Shown here: piece by piece, positions 32,101 through 42,900 of the stretch
Numbering within the stretch: the first letter of the stretch is position 1
How the letters are laid out: each line of letters begins with the position of its first letter
Source: Campylorhamphus procurvoides
Taxonomy: Eukaryota; Chordata; Aves; Passeriformes; Dendrocolaptidae
Direction of reading: 5' to 3'
DNA: 64,000 bases
Assembly (NCBI GenBank): GCA_013396655.1
Contig: WBMV01004890.1
Location: 62,804 to 126,803 of the forward strand
Translations under genes and position numbers: made by a program
Notes under the pieces: generated by a model
Told to the model about the DNA's origin: nothing
What the model saw: the letters and a program-made list of their open reading frames with translations, nothing else
The model's database searches: none

Positions 32101-32349
32101 GCTGTGAGGAGCATTCCCACCGTGGGGCACCCTGTGCTGCCCCCAGCCCTGCCAGGGAAAGGTGGTGTCACTTGGTGGGGCACTGACAGGTGTGCTTTGT
32201 ACTTCAGATCTTCCAGAGATCGGTCCTCGAGGGAAAAGTCCCGAGACAGAGAGAGGAAAGAGAAGAGCTCTTCTGAGAGGCGGCACGAGAGCACAAATGG
32301 CAAATCTCGTTCCAAGAGGTCAGAAGAGAGAGAAGCTGGCGAGATCTGA
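17141..32349 (+). CDS. LUC7L: Putative RNA-binding protein Luc7-like 1 (coding exons 2-10)
   Basis: LUC7L associates with U1 snRNP and influences 5' splice-site choice in the nucleus. Exons: 17141-17235, 21902-22000, 22660-22770, 23238-23381, 23774-23950, 24604-24692, 28965-28994, 29855-30019, 32208-32349. All have GT-AG borders and phases fit throughout. They encode 349 residues; about 20 residues from exon 1 are missing, giving near 370, the family length. The first zinc finger is in the exon 2-3 region (VCKSHLLDCCPHDILAGT, then GECTKIHDLALRADYEIA). A coiled-coil segment follows (AKKRLAETQEEISAEVSAKA). The second zinc finger is CEVCSAYLGLHDNDRRLADH. An arginine/serine-rich C terminus ends SEEREAGEI. 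KFTDDRVCKSHLLDCC fits LUC7L rather than LUC7L2. The first exon is in phase 2 and begins completing a glycine codon, so an upstream exon is required. Confidence 0.96.
17236..21901 (+). other. LUC7L: LUC7L intron after coding exon 2 (4.7 kb)
   Basis: Bounded by GTAAGT at 17236 and a pyrimidine tract with AG at 21900-21901. I recognise no coding exon, RNA gene or CR1 copy in it. Confidence 0.7.
24442..24484 (+). other. LUC7L: Candidate 43-nt cassette (poison) exon of LUC7L
   Basis: A pyrimidine-rich tract and CACAG precede 24442, and a consensus donor GTGAGT follows 24484, inside the intron between the exons ending at 23950 and starting at 24604. Read in the LUC7L frame it gives RIEVSEENENLDRD without a stop. 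Because 43 is not a multiple of three, inclusion shifts the downstream frame, which then hits a stop in exon 28965-28994. An internal GTCAGT after 24450 could alternatively define a 9-nt in-frame microexon. No transcript evidence is available here. Confidence 0.3.
24693..28964 (+). other. LUC7L: LUC7L intron before the 30-nt exon (4.3 kb)
   Basis: Bounded by GTAAGT at 24693 and GTAG at 28961-28964. Mostly AT-rich unique sequence. I see no recognisable coding exon or repeat in it. Confidence 0.65.
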
Positions 32350-32539
32350 ACTCAAAACGATCTGTGTTGCACTGTAAATAGTCTGATAAACATTCTACAC
32401 AAAGCCTAAATTTCCCATTTATATTTACTGAAAACAACTCATCTTTTGTAGTTTGGGGTTTTTATTGTTTGGCAGATAGCTGTGAGTTTGTAGAGACACA
32501 AGAGTTACGTACTGTTTAACAGGATTTTGTTTTAGTAGG

Positions 32540-32545
32540 AATAAA
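32540..32545 (+). terminator. LUC7L: LUC7L poly(A) signal (AATAAA)
   Basis: AATAAA, overlapping a second AATAAA-like word, lies about 190 bp after the LUC7L stop codon. It is the first canonical signal in the 3' UTR. Confidence 0.7.
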
Positions 32546-32559
32546 TAAATCTGGATGGA

Positions 32560-33230
32560 TGGTTTTGAGCCCAGGCCAGTGTGGACACCCTGTGTTTGTC
32601 CTGACAGTGGTTGGGGCCGTGCTGTGCCTGGAGCCCTGAGCTGCCCTGACCTTTGTAACGCTTCAGCCCTTCCCAAAAGACCTCCCTGACCCTCTGTGAG
32701 CACACCAGTAGTGCTGGTTCTCACTTTATTCTATTTTTCCTTCTGTTTATATATGTTAAAAGAAAACTCAGACTTTTTTAAAATTCCTTTTAGTGCTTAG
32801 TCACCCCATTTTTATGTCTCCAGCACTTGAGAATTGCCTCCCTCGTCCAGCTAAGGCGAGACAGATAAAACGGGGCCCTGGTTTATTCAGAAAGCTGTGA
32901 GCTTGACCAGATGAGTTTCTGAGCCAAGCTCAGCTCTGGCTTTAGTACCTTTACAGCTCAGATGCTGGGTGTGACCAAGCAGTGGCAGCCCCGGCTGGTT
33001 TGCCCTCTGGCAGGGCAGAGCCACAGCTCCCGTCTCTGTTCCCTGTGCACTGACTGCGCAGCCAGAGCTGCCCCGGGGGCCCTTCTGACCCTCGGGGGGT
33101 GTCCCGGTGTCCCCGGCTCGCTGTTTTGGGGGAGCGAACCTCAGTTGGCTCCCCGAGCCGGGCGCTGCTCGCTCAGCTCGGCGAGGCGCGTTCATTAATT
33201 ACGGCCGCTAATTGCCGTTGCGGGGTGGGG
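32560..33230. other. Intergenic, LUC7L 3' end to the FAM234A CpG island
   Basis: Short spacer with no gene or repeat that I recognise. GC content rises sharply from about 33050. Confidence 0.5.
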
Positions 33231-33559
33231 GGGGGTGTGACTGCCAGTGCCGTGCCCGGCGCTCCCCCCCTCCTCCCCACGCGGCTCCCCGGTGTCAGTC
33301 CCCGCTGCATGTCCCTTCCCTGCCCTCCCGCTCCGTTTTTAGGGCCAATTCCGCGGTTTCACGTGTTGTTTTTGTAACCTCCGCGTGGGGCGGCGGGGCG
33401 CGCGGGGCTGCCTGTATCGCGCCTGTTGCTGTTCCCCCCTCCCTCCTTCCCTCCCTCCGACCCCGCCGCGGTTCTGAGCGCATTAAAGATCTGTGTTTGT
33501 GGCTCCCGGTGCTGCCCGGACTCGTTTGTGGGGGGGGCCTGGAACGGGAACGGCACCGG

Positions 33560-33660
33560 GAACGGGCGGAAGCACGCCTGCGTCATGACGCCACTTCCGC
33601 CGCGCGGCGGGGCATGGAGGCGGAAGTGGCGGCGGCGGAGGGGGAGTGAGAGGGAGGGAG
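33560..33660 (+). promoter_or_regulatory. FAM234A: CpG-island promoter core with CRE-like and paired ETS sites
   Basis: A CGTCATGACG palindrome (33581-33590) is followed by an 11-bp inverted repeat of ETS sites: CCACTTCCGCC at 33591-33601 and GGCGGAAGTGG at 33619-33629. This arrangement is typical of TATA-less housekeeping promoters. It lies about 1.2 kb beyond LUC7L and 9.8 kb before the FAM234A start codon, so I assign it tentatively to a non-coding first exon of FAM234A. An ATG at 33614 opens an 11-codon frame ending at 33649. Confidence 0.45.
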
Positions 33661-33708
33661 CGGGGCCGGGACTGGGACCGGGAGGCGCCGGGAGGGACTG
33701 AGAGGGAC

Positions 33709-34470
33709 TGGGAGCTGCTGCCCCACAGAGCCGGCCGGGGGAAACCGGGAGCTGCTGCTGCCCCACAGAGCGGGCTGGGGGGGAACGGGGGCACCGGGTG
33801 CTGCTGCCGCCTCCACAGAGTGGGCTGAGCCGGGGGGGGCAGGGGAGCACCGGGAGCTGCCGCCCCACAGAGCGGGCCGTGGGGAAAAGAGGGCACCGGG
33901 AGCTGCTGCCGCCGTCACAGAGTGGGCCGGGGAGACCGGGAGCTGCTGCCCTACAGAGCGGGCCGGGGGTAAAAGNCCACAGAGCGGGCTGGGGGGGAAC
34001 GGGGGCACCGGGTGCTGCTGCCGCCTCCACAGAGTGGGCTGAGCCGGGGGGGGCAGGGGAGCACCGGGAGCTGCCGCCCCACAGAGCGGGCCGTGGGGAA
34101 AAGGGGGCACCGGGAGCTGCTGCCGCTGTCACAGAGTGGGCCGGGAAGGACCGGGGGGACCGGGAGCTGCTGCCCCACAGAGCGGGCCGGGGGTAAAAGG
34201 NCTGCTGCCCCACAGAGCCGGCCGGGGGAAACCGGGAGCTGCTGCTGCCCCACAGAGCGGGCTGGGGGGGAACGGGGGCACCGGGTGCTGCTGCCGCCTC
34301 CACAGAGTGGGCTGAGCCGGGGGGGGCAGGGGAGCACCGGGAGCTGCCGCCCCACAGAGCGGGCCGTGGGGAAAAGGGGGCACCGGGAGCTGCCGCCGCT
34401 GTCACCGAGGGGGCNGGACCGGGAGCTGCTGCCCCACAGAGCGGGCCGGGGGTAAAAGGGGTCACCGGGA
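33709..34470. repeat. GC-rich minisatellite broken by single Ns
   Basis: Units built on CCACAGAGCGGGC followed by a G-rich stretch, ACCGGGAGCTGCTGCC and variants recur many times. A longer block of roughly 190 bp appears three times (starting near 33764, 33977 and 34250) with few changes. Single Ns at 33976, 34201 and 34415 mark joins between copies. The real copy number is therefore unknown. Confidence 0.85.
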
Positions 34471-34952
34471 GGTGCTGCCCCCACAGGGCGGGCCTGCTGC
34501 TCGGGAGGGACCGGGGGGAGCGGGACTGGCGGCGGGCCCGGGCCGGCAGGACCCGCGGCTGGCGGTGCCTTCAGCTGCGCTTGGCCCATTCCCGGTTGTT
34601 TCCTCAGGCCCGGTCGTTACTCCAGCCCCCATTCCTGACCCAGCTGTTGCCCCAGTCCCGGTTGCTGCCCCAGCCCCGGTTCCAGCCCCACTGAGCCGGA
34701 GGCGTTTCCAGCTCCAGCAGTGCCCCAAACCCATAGTGGGAAGCCTGGGACAGAACCAGTGCCTTTCTCCAGAGCCCCGGACCTGCCCGGGTCGCGGTGG
34801 CCCCGGGGGCGGTGGCAGCGCGGCACCTGCGGGACTGTGCCTCGGNGGGTCACCGGGAGGTGCTGCCCCCACAGGGCGGGCCTGCTGCTCGGGAGGGACC
34901 GGGGGGAGCGGGACTGGCGGCGGGCCCGGGCCGGCAGGGCCCGCGGGGCGGG

Positions 34953-35892
34953 NNNNNNNNNNNNNNNNNNNNNNNNNNNNNNNNNNNNNNNNNNNNNNNN
35001 NNNNNNNNNNNNNNNNNNNNNNNNNNNNNNNNNNNNNNNNNNNNNNNNNNNNNNNNNNNNNNNNNNNNNNNNNNNNNNNNNNNNNNNNNNNNNNNNNNNN
35101 NNNNNNNNNNNNNNNNNNNNNNNNNNNNNNNNNNNNNNNNNNNNNNNNNNNNNNNNNNNNNNNNNNNNNNNNNNNNNNNNNNNNNNNNNNNNNNNNNNNN
35201 NNNNNNNNNNNNNNNNNNNNNNNNNNNNNNNNNNNNNNNNNNNNNNNNNNNNNNNNNNNNNNNNNNNNNNNNNNNNNNNNNNNNNNNNNNNNNNNNNNNN
35301 NNNNNNNNNNNNNNNNNNNNNNNNNNNNNNNNNNNNNNNNNNNNNNNNNNNNNNNNNNNNNNNNNNNNNNNNNNNNNNNNNNNNNNNNNNNNNNNNNNNN
35401 NNNNNNNNNNNNNNNNNNNNNNNNNNNNNNNNNNNNNNNNNNNNNNNNNNNNNNNNNNNNNNNNNNNNNNNNNNNNNNNNNNNNNNNNNNNNNNNNNNNN
35501 NNNNNNNNNNNNNNNNNNNNNNNNNNNNNNNNNNNNNNNNNNNNNNNNNNNNNNNNNNNNNNNNNNNNNNNNNNNNNNNNNNNNNNNNNNNNNNNNNNNN
35601 NNNNNNNNNNNNNNNNNNNNNNNNNNNNNNNNNNNNNNNNNNNNNNNNNNNNNNNNNNNNNNNNNNNNNNNNNNNNNNNNNNNNNNNNNNNNNNNNNNNN
35701 NNNNNNNNNNNNNNNNNNNNNNNNNNNNNNNNNNNNNNNNNNNNNNNNNNNNNNNNNNNNNNNNNNNNNNNNNNNNNNNNNNNNNNNNNNNNNNNNNNNN
35801 NNNNNNNNNNNNNNNNNNNNNNNNNNNNNNNNNNNNNNNNNNNNNNNNNNNNNNNNNNNNNNNNNNNNNNNNNNNNNNNNNNNNNNNNNNNN
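34953..35892. other. Assembly gap (940 Ns)
   Basis: Unbroken N run inside the CpG island. The 158 bases at 34688-34845 recur at 35951-36108 on the other side, and 34458-34558 recur almost unchanged at 34847-34947, across the single N at 34846. The sequence around the gap is thus assembled redundantly. Confidence 0.98.
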
Positions 35893-36557
35893 GGTTATTA
35901 CCCCAGCCCCGATTCCTGACCCAGCTGTTGCCCCTTCCCCGGTTCCTGCCCCACTGAGCCGGAGGCGTTTCCAGCTCCAGCAGTGCCCCAAACCCATAGT
36001 GGGAAGCCTGGGACAGAACCAGTGCCTTTCTCCAGAGCCCCGGACCTGCCCGGGTCGCGGTGGCCCCGGGGGCGGTGGCAGCGCGGCACCTGCGGGACTG
36101 TGCCTCGGTCCCCCGAGCAGGACAGACCCCTGAGCTGTGCACATCAGAGCCTCGGTGCTCCTCCCTCCCTCACGGCGTTGAACTGCCGTCCCTCTCTCCC
36201 TCAGCAGGCCACGAGCCTGGTCTGCAGGAAGGAAAAATGCTTATTGCTGTGTTCAACTCCGACCTCATTTCCAGCCTTTTTTTTCCCCCGTTATTTTGTA
36301 AGGCAAAAGCCTCTTGCATAAGTGCCGGGAGCGGGAGGGGCAGCCTGGCCTGCAGGGAGGGGCTGGGCCCTGCTGGAGGGGCTGGTGGGAGGCTCCTCAA
36401 CGCTGGAGATCATCGGCTGTGGGATGGAATGGCCTGGAGTGAGCTTTGCTCTGTGTAAGAGAGGAAGAGAAAAATCCCATTTTTGGGGGGAGAAAAGATG
36501 TTTCTCTCTGAGGTGTCTGACAAGGACAGCAGTGGCTGGGGAAGGCTGTTGTGTCAT

Positions 36558-36740
36558 GGAATCACAGACTGGTTTGGGTTGGGAGGGACCTTAAAGACCA
36601 TCCAATTCCAACCTTTGCCACGGGCAGGGACACCTGCCACTAGATCAGGTTGCTCCCAACCCTGTCCAGCCTGGCCTTGGGCACTCCTTGAAGGAGCAGT
36701 TTCGTGCTGCCTTAAACCTCTCCAGGCTGTGCAGGAAGGA
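36558..36740 (-). mobile_element. CR1 LINE 3' fragment
   Basis: Reverse-complement CR1 end with ATCACAGACTGGTTTGGGTT, GGAGGGACCTTAAAGACCAT, CCACGGGCAGGGACACCTG and GGCCTTGGGCACTCC blocks. It is repeated at about 38474-38656 in the duplicated segment. Confidence 0.9.
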
Positions 36741-37509
36741 CTCAGTGGGCAGCACAGTTGTGCCCTGTGGATCAAGTGCCCCCGTTTAAAATGAACTTTC
36801 TACTGCCTTTTTAATAAACCCACCTGAAACGACCACAGCCTTTTCCAGGGGTTTTCCATGCATGGAGAGCTCCCCAGAGTCACTCTTATTTGGTCTCTGG
36901 CAGTGAGGGAGGTCACTGTTCTTTTGAGGCAAGAGAGGAGGCCCCTGGGAGAGGTTGGGGTGTCCCTGGGTGGGGTGGGGGTGTCTTTGACTTGGGAGCT
37001 TCAAACACCTCACTGGCTGCAACCCTGGGGTTGATACAAGGGATCTGCAACAGCTGGTTGAGGGAGAGGGACTTGGATCCAGCAGAGCTTCTGAGCCCTG
37101 GGATAGGAAATGACTGGTGTTTCTGCAGCTTAGTTGTTATTACTGGCCTGACCTATAATCAGTTCCACGCAGCTTTAATGCTGTTCTTCATCTTAGTGCT
37201 TTGGTCTTCCCGTTGCTCTCGTGGAAGAAGCACTGGATCATGTTTTGCTCTTTCCTAAACTGAGTTTCTGTATTTGAAACTCTGACTGTAGTGAAAACTA
37301 CCCTAGAGAAGGAGTTTTCTCCTACAATTGCCAAATATATCGCATTCCAAGGTGGTTGTGCTCTGGAGAAGTTTCTAGTTCCCTTGCTGTGGGTGCTGTG
37401 TGGTATGTGCTGTGTCTGCACCCAAGTGTCCTTTCAGAAGAACCTGCTGTGTTAACAGAAGCAGGACAGCAAGACTGAGGGGAGGGGAAAGGACAGCTCC
37501 AGCAGAAGA

Positions 37510-37700
37510 ACCACAGGATTCCTGGATGGTTTGGGCTGGAAGGGACCTTAAAGCTCATCCTTTTCCATCCCTGCCATGGGCAGGGACACCTTCCACTCTC
37601 AGGGTGCTCCAAGCCCTGCCCAACCTGGCCTTGGACACTTCCAGGGGTGGGGCAGCCACAGCTTCTTGGACAACCTGTGCCAGGGCCTCCCCTGCTGCCT
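37510..37700 (-). mobile_element. CR1 LINE 3' fragment
   Basis: Reverse-complement CR1 end with TGGTTTGGGCTGGAAGGGAC, CCATGGGCAGGGACACCTTC, CCAACCTGGCCTTGGACAC and CAACCTGTGCCAGGGCCTC blocks. It is repeated at about 39426-39616. Confidence 0.9.
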
Positions 37701-38058
37701 TTTGTGGGCTTTGCCTCCTTAAAAAGGCAGCAGGGACATGACAGGAGCAGCAGTGCCCCGGAGTCAAACAGTGCAGGTGACCCAGCAAAGCAGTAAACTC
37801 AAATGCAGGGTGCAGCCTGAGTGTCCTGGGGAAGGGAAGTCTCATATGAAGGAAATCTCTTGTGTTGTGCCCTCTTCTCTGGACCCTGATCTACGTGGGA
37901 CTGCAGGAAAGGGTGACACTCAAGACTGAGTGTCACAGGAGGGGACTGCCTGTGGAGTTTGCTGCAGTGCCACACTCTACATGGGATCAAAACCCAACAG
38001 TCTGCTCGTGGAAAACAGCAGTGATGGGAGTGTTGCATCTTATTCAGAGCAAAACTTN

Positions 38059-38178
38059 GTGGGCCTGCTGCCCGGTGGGGACCGGGGCGACCGGGACTGG
38101 CAGCGGGCTCGGGCCGGTGGGACCCGCGGCTGGCGGCGCCTCCAACTGCGCTTGGCCCATTCCCGGTTGTTTCCTCAG
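38059..38178. repeat. 120-bp insert bounded by single Ns
   Basis: This short GC-rich piece sits between Ns at 38058 and 38179, separating the two 1,794-bp copies. It resembles 34491-34609 with scattered differences, including the shared end CCCATTCCCGGTTGTTTCC. It looks like a displaced or diverged copy of the CpG-island sequence placed here by the assembler. Confidence 0.75.
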
Positions 38179-38473
38179 NCTCATTTCCAGCCTTTTTTTT
38201 CCCCCGTTATTTTGTAAGGCAAAAGCCTCTTGCATAAGTGCCGGGAGCGGGAGGGGCAGCCTGGCCTGCAGGGAGGGGCTGGGCCCTGCTGGAGGGGCTG
38301 GTGGGAGGCTCCTCAACGCTGGAGATCATCGGCTGTGGGATGGAATGGCCTGGAGTGAGCTTTGCTCTGTGTAAGAGAGGAAGAGAAAAATCCCATTTTT
38401 GGGGGGAGAAAAGATGTTTCTCTCTGAGGTGTCTGACAAGGACAGCAGTGGCTGGGGAAGGCTGTTGTGTCAT

Positions 38474-38656
38474 GGAATCACAGACTGGTTTGGGTTGGGA
38501 GGGACCTTAAAGACCATCCAATTCCAACCTTTGCCACGGGCAGGGACACCTGCCACTAGATCAGGTTGCTCCCAACCCTGTCCAGCCTGGCCTTGGGCAC
38601 TCCTTGAAGGAGCAGTTTCGTGCTGCCTTAAACCTCTCCAGGCTGTGCAGGAAGGA
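38474..38656 (-). mobile_element. CR1 LINE 3' fragment (duplicate of 36558-36740)
   Basis: Same CR1 fragment, carried within the second copy of the duplicated segment. Confidence 0.9.
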
Positions 38657-39425
38657 CTCAGTGGGCAGCACAGTTGTGCCCTGTGGATCAAGTGCCCCCG
38701 TTTAAAATGAACTTTCTACTGCCTTTTTAATAAACCCACCTGAAACGACCACAGCCTTTTCCAGGGGTTTTCCATGCATGGAGAGCTCCCCAGAGTCACT
38801 CTTATTTGGTCTCTGGCAGTGAGGGAGGTCACTGTTCTTTTGAGGCAAGAGAGGAGGCCCCTGGGAGAGGTTGGGGTGTCCCTGGGTGGGGTGGGGGTGT
38901 CTTTGACTTGGGAGCTTCAAACACCTCACTGGCTGCAACCCTGGGGTTGATACAAGGGATCTGCAACAGCTGGTTGAGGGAGAGGGACTTGGATCCAGCA
39001 GAGCTTCTGAGCCCTGGGATAGGAAATGACTGGTGTTTCTGCAGCTTAGTTGTTATTACTGGCCTGACCTATAATCAGTTCCACGCAGCTTTAATGCTGT
39101 TCTTCATCTTAGTGCTTTGGTCTTCCCGTTGCTCTCGTGGAAGAAGCACTGGATCATGTTTTGCTCTTTCCTAAACTGAGTTTCTGTATTTGAAACTCTG
39201 ACTGTAGTGAAAACTACCCTAGAGAAGGAGTTTTCTCCTACAATTGCCAAATATATCGCATTCCAAGGTGGTTGTGCTCTGGAGAAGTTTCTAGTTCCCT
39301 TGCTGTGGGTGCTGTGTGGTATGTGCTGTGTCTGCACCCAAGTGTCCTTTCAGAAGAACCTGCTGTGTTAACAGAAGCAGGACAGCAAGACTGAGGGGAG
39401 GGGAAAGGACAGCTCCAGCAGAAGA

Positions 39426-39616
39426 ACCACAGGATTCCTGGATGGTTTGGGCTGGAAGGGACCTTAAAGCTCATCCTTTTCCATCCCTGCCATGGGCAGG
39501 GACACCTTCCACTCTCAGGGTGCTCCAAGCCCTGCCCAACCTGGCCTTGGACACTTCCAGGGGTGGGGCAGCCACAGCTTCTTGGACAACCTGTGCCAGG
39601 GCCTCCCCTGCTGCCT
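39426..39616 (-). mobile_element. CR1 LINE 3' fragment (duplicate of 37510-37700)
   Basis: Same CR1 fragment, carried within the second copy of the duplicated segment. Confidence 0.9.
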
Positions 39617-39973
39617 TTTGTGGGCTTTGCCTCCTTAAAAAGGCAGCAGGGACATGACAGGAGCAGCAGTGCCCCGGAGTCAAACAGTGCAGGTGACCCA
39701 GCAAAGCAGTAAACTCAAATGCAGGGTGCAGCCTGAGTGTCCTGGGGAAGGGAAGTCTCATATGAAGGAAATCTCTTGTGTTGTGCCCTCTTCTCTGGAC
39801 CCTGATCTACGTGGGACTGCAGGAAAGGGTGACACTCAAGACTGAGTGTCACAGGAGGGGACTGCCTGTGGAGTTTGCTGCAGTGCCACACTCTACATGG
39901 GATCAAAACCCAACAGTCTGCTCGTGGAAAACAGCAGTGATGGGAGTGTTGCATCTTATTCAGAGCAAAACTT

Positions 39974-42900
39974 GGCTGTTTAGTCATTATTGATTGCAGC
40001 TTGGGGCTTACAGCACTTTCTGGCTGACAGGAAAGGAACCTGTAAGGTGCTTAAACAAACAAACAAACAGAAGGAAACCAGCCAGATGCTGTGTTTATGT
40101 TCCTAAAGTGGCCAGTCAGAACCTGATTTCATCATTCAGCGAAAGGTACAAAGGTGTTGAACATCAAATCCAAGCTAGGATATATTGCTAGAAGTTTTCC
40201 AGGAAGAACTGCTGCCTGGTGACATTACAGATGTTGTGGTTGGTGTTTTATGGGTGGAAAATGAGTTAAACCTTCCATCACACTGATCTTTGAGTGGTTT
40301 TCTGTCACCAGCTTTCATCCACCTGACTCTGTGTGGTTCCCTGTGCTTGTCAGGTGGTTCTGCCTGACTGGTAGTGATGGTTTGTCCCTTGGGTTTATCT
40401 GCACAAGTGTCACTGGTTTGGTTCAGATCAGATGTGTAAATCTGTGCTGTGGCTTCAGGAGAAGGGGTTGGCCAGTCCCCCATGAAGGTGAGTAAAGCTG
40501 TGTTTGTCCTGAGCATGGTGTTGTCACTGTGGGGCAGGAAAGGGTGTTTGTTCCCCTCAGCTTTGTTCAGGGTCTGTTCCTAGCTCATCCCATGGCTGGG
40601 ATAAGCAGCTTTTAGAGTTTGAGGGTGCTGGAGCCCTGTCTGAGATGCAGATCCTGGCTGTGCTCCCTCGGTTCAGTCCAGGACTGTCATATGTGCTTTC
40701 TAATTATTTCCTTTTCTACAAAGTCTTTCTCCCATCCCCAGGCAGGGAGCTGGTACTGGCTGTGAGATCTCCTGCATGTGGCATGTGCTAAACTGCAGCA
40801 GCACAGAATCCTGTCCCTGCTCTTCCCTTGCAAGGTGTCTGGATGTGTCCAACTTCCCAGTGAATTACTTTGTGTCCTTTATCAGCAGGAGACAAAATGT
40901 CGGACAGTAAAACCATCTCAAATGCACACTCTCATTTTCTGCTTGTCTTCAATTAAACTGATGACCAGACTCCTTTGTTGCTCAGAGCTCAGGCCGTTTC
41001 AGATGCTGCCAGCATGTCCTTTGGCAGTGGCAGGCGCTGGGGTTCCCTGCATTGTTTGAGGCTCTGCCACTGACCTCCGTGCTCGTTGTTCTGGCACTGC
41101 CTCTGCTCTGGCAGGGGTGCAAAGGGCATGATTGAAACTGTGAAAGGAAAGAGAAAGAATTGCTTTAAAGGCAACGAGGGCTCTTTGTACTCGGTGGCTC
41201 CCGGGGTCATTGCTGCAAAAGGAGGGGAATTGCTGGGGTTTTAGGATAATTACTGCTTTTATATTGTTCTCATCCCACACTAGATGAGAGTGGTGTGATT
41301 GTAGTGAGTCATAAAAATAGGCCTTCCGTGCAGCAGTAAGCTGGTTCCTTTTGGACTGAGTGGGGAGAAACCTGGTTTTGCTTTGTCTTGGGAAGTCTCA
41401 AAGGTGCTGGAAGCACTTGGCTGTGCCCTGGAGCTTTCCCAGTTCCGTACTGGGGAGCCGTGGAGGGCTTTGCTGGAGAGGCCAGCAGGGTTGTGCTGGA
41501 GCCCTGCTGCAGCCTGTGCTGTGAGCACTGGTTTGAGAAGATCCACCTCTCTGTGCTGCTGGACAGGGAGACCCAGAGGGACAGCCAGAGGGACACCCAG
41601 AGGGACATGAGCCATCTGCCTCATCACACGGGAGGTCACGGAACCCACTCCTGCCTCTGTCTCTGTCACTGCAGCTGTGGCTGCTCCGCAGTGGTAAATC
41701 ATTTGCTCAGCCTCTGCCTGGAGCCTTGTACCTTGAACCTGCTGAAGGTCTGGTGCAGTGGCAGAGCAGTGCTCAGCTCTGCAGAGGCTGATTGCGTGGC
41801 TCTGTGTTCTTCCCCTTCCCACCTGGAGCCTTCCTGCCCCTGGCAGGTAAACAGCCTGGTGAAGGTGTCCCTGTGAGGAGAAGGGCAGATCTTTGCAATA
41901 AGATACGGCCTCTGCATTATTGATTCATTTGCATGGCATTGTGCAGGTTGGATTAAATTATCTGGAGTGTGATCCTGTACCTGATGTCATGGAATAAATG
42001 CCAGAGTGCTCGGGTTGGAGTAAGGGCTGTGTAACTCCAGCCTTATAAGTCCAGCAGGCTCTGAGGTTTGCTAAAGGGTGAGAAAAAGTGCCAAGCTTCC
42101 CACTGATCCTGCCCCTCAACCCCTGCCTTGCCATAGGTCTTCCCCTCCAGGGATTTGTCCCCAGAAGAGAAGAGGTGACTGTGGTGGGACAGGGACAGCC
42201 TGGGGAGCCACAGCTGCCTGAAGGAGCCCAACCTCCCCAGGGTGACTTATCTTGTGTTTCACTCCTGTAAATGAACTTGGGCATGAAATGTGATACTCAA
42301 CAAGCCCAGTTGCTGTTGGAGTTGAAAGCCCAGGCTTTCTGTGCTGTGTTAGTGCTGAGTTTAAGCTCTTTTGTGCTGGGGAAGTAGAAGGCTCCAGTGG
42401 ACAATCCAGGCACCTGACTGCTGGGGCACAGTCATGGAAAATTGGCTCAGTCATCGTGTTTATTTGCTCTGATACAACTTTTCATAACACGGTCATGCAG
42501 CTTTTTCCAAGCCTACTGGAATGTGTTATTCTTTATTTCTTCCTTTCTGCTCTTTTTCTGAGGAAGCACTGTTGGAGAATCTGCATAACATTGATTTTTA
42601 TTGTTGTGGGTAATGAGGTACAGCCTTCTCTAACTGACTAGAGCTCTTTTTTTACCCTTTTTATAGCAAATTAGCACAGAACCCCTCTGTTTCTTGTAGC
42701 TGCAGCTCAAGATTATGATTTATAGCAGGGGAAACTAAAATAGCAGTTGTTAGCTCTTCCAGTCTAATAAAATCAAATTTGCCTGGTTTTAGTCTCAACT
42801 CCTGCCTTGTTTTTTCTCCAGGGAGGGAAGTCATCACTCTCTTGCCTTCAGCAGGGCAGGGTTGCTAAACTTACCCATTGGTTTCTCATCTGAGAGGGTG

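Larger units (their letters stand above)
36264..38057. repeat. 1,794-bp segment, copy 1 (duplicate at 38180-39973)
   Basis: Every stretch compared between this copy and 38180-39973 agrees at a constant offset of 1,916, including both CR1 fragments. It ends at the single N at 38058. Confidence 0.93.
38180..39973. repeat. 1,794-bp segment, copy 2
   Basis: Partner of 36264-38057. Unlike copy 1 it continues without an N into unique sequence at 39974, so this is probably the copy in its true place. Confidence 0.93.

Noticed and set aside
34462..36144. Very long open frames on both strands of 430-560 residues
   Set aside because: Most of the length is translated N. The rest is GC-rich tandem repeat without similarity to a known protein.
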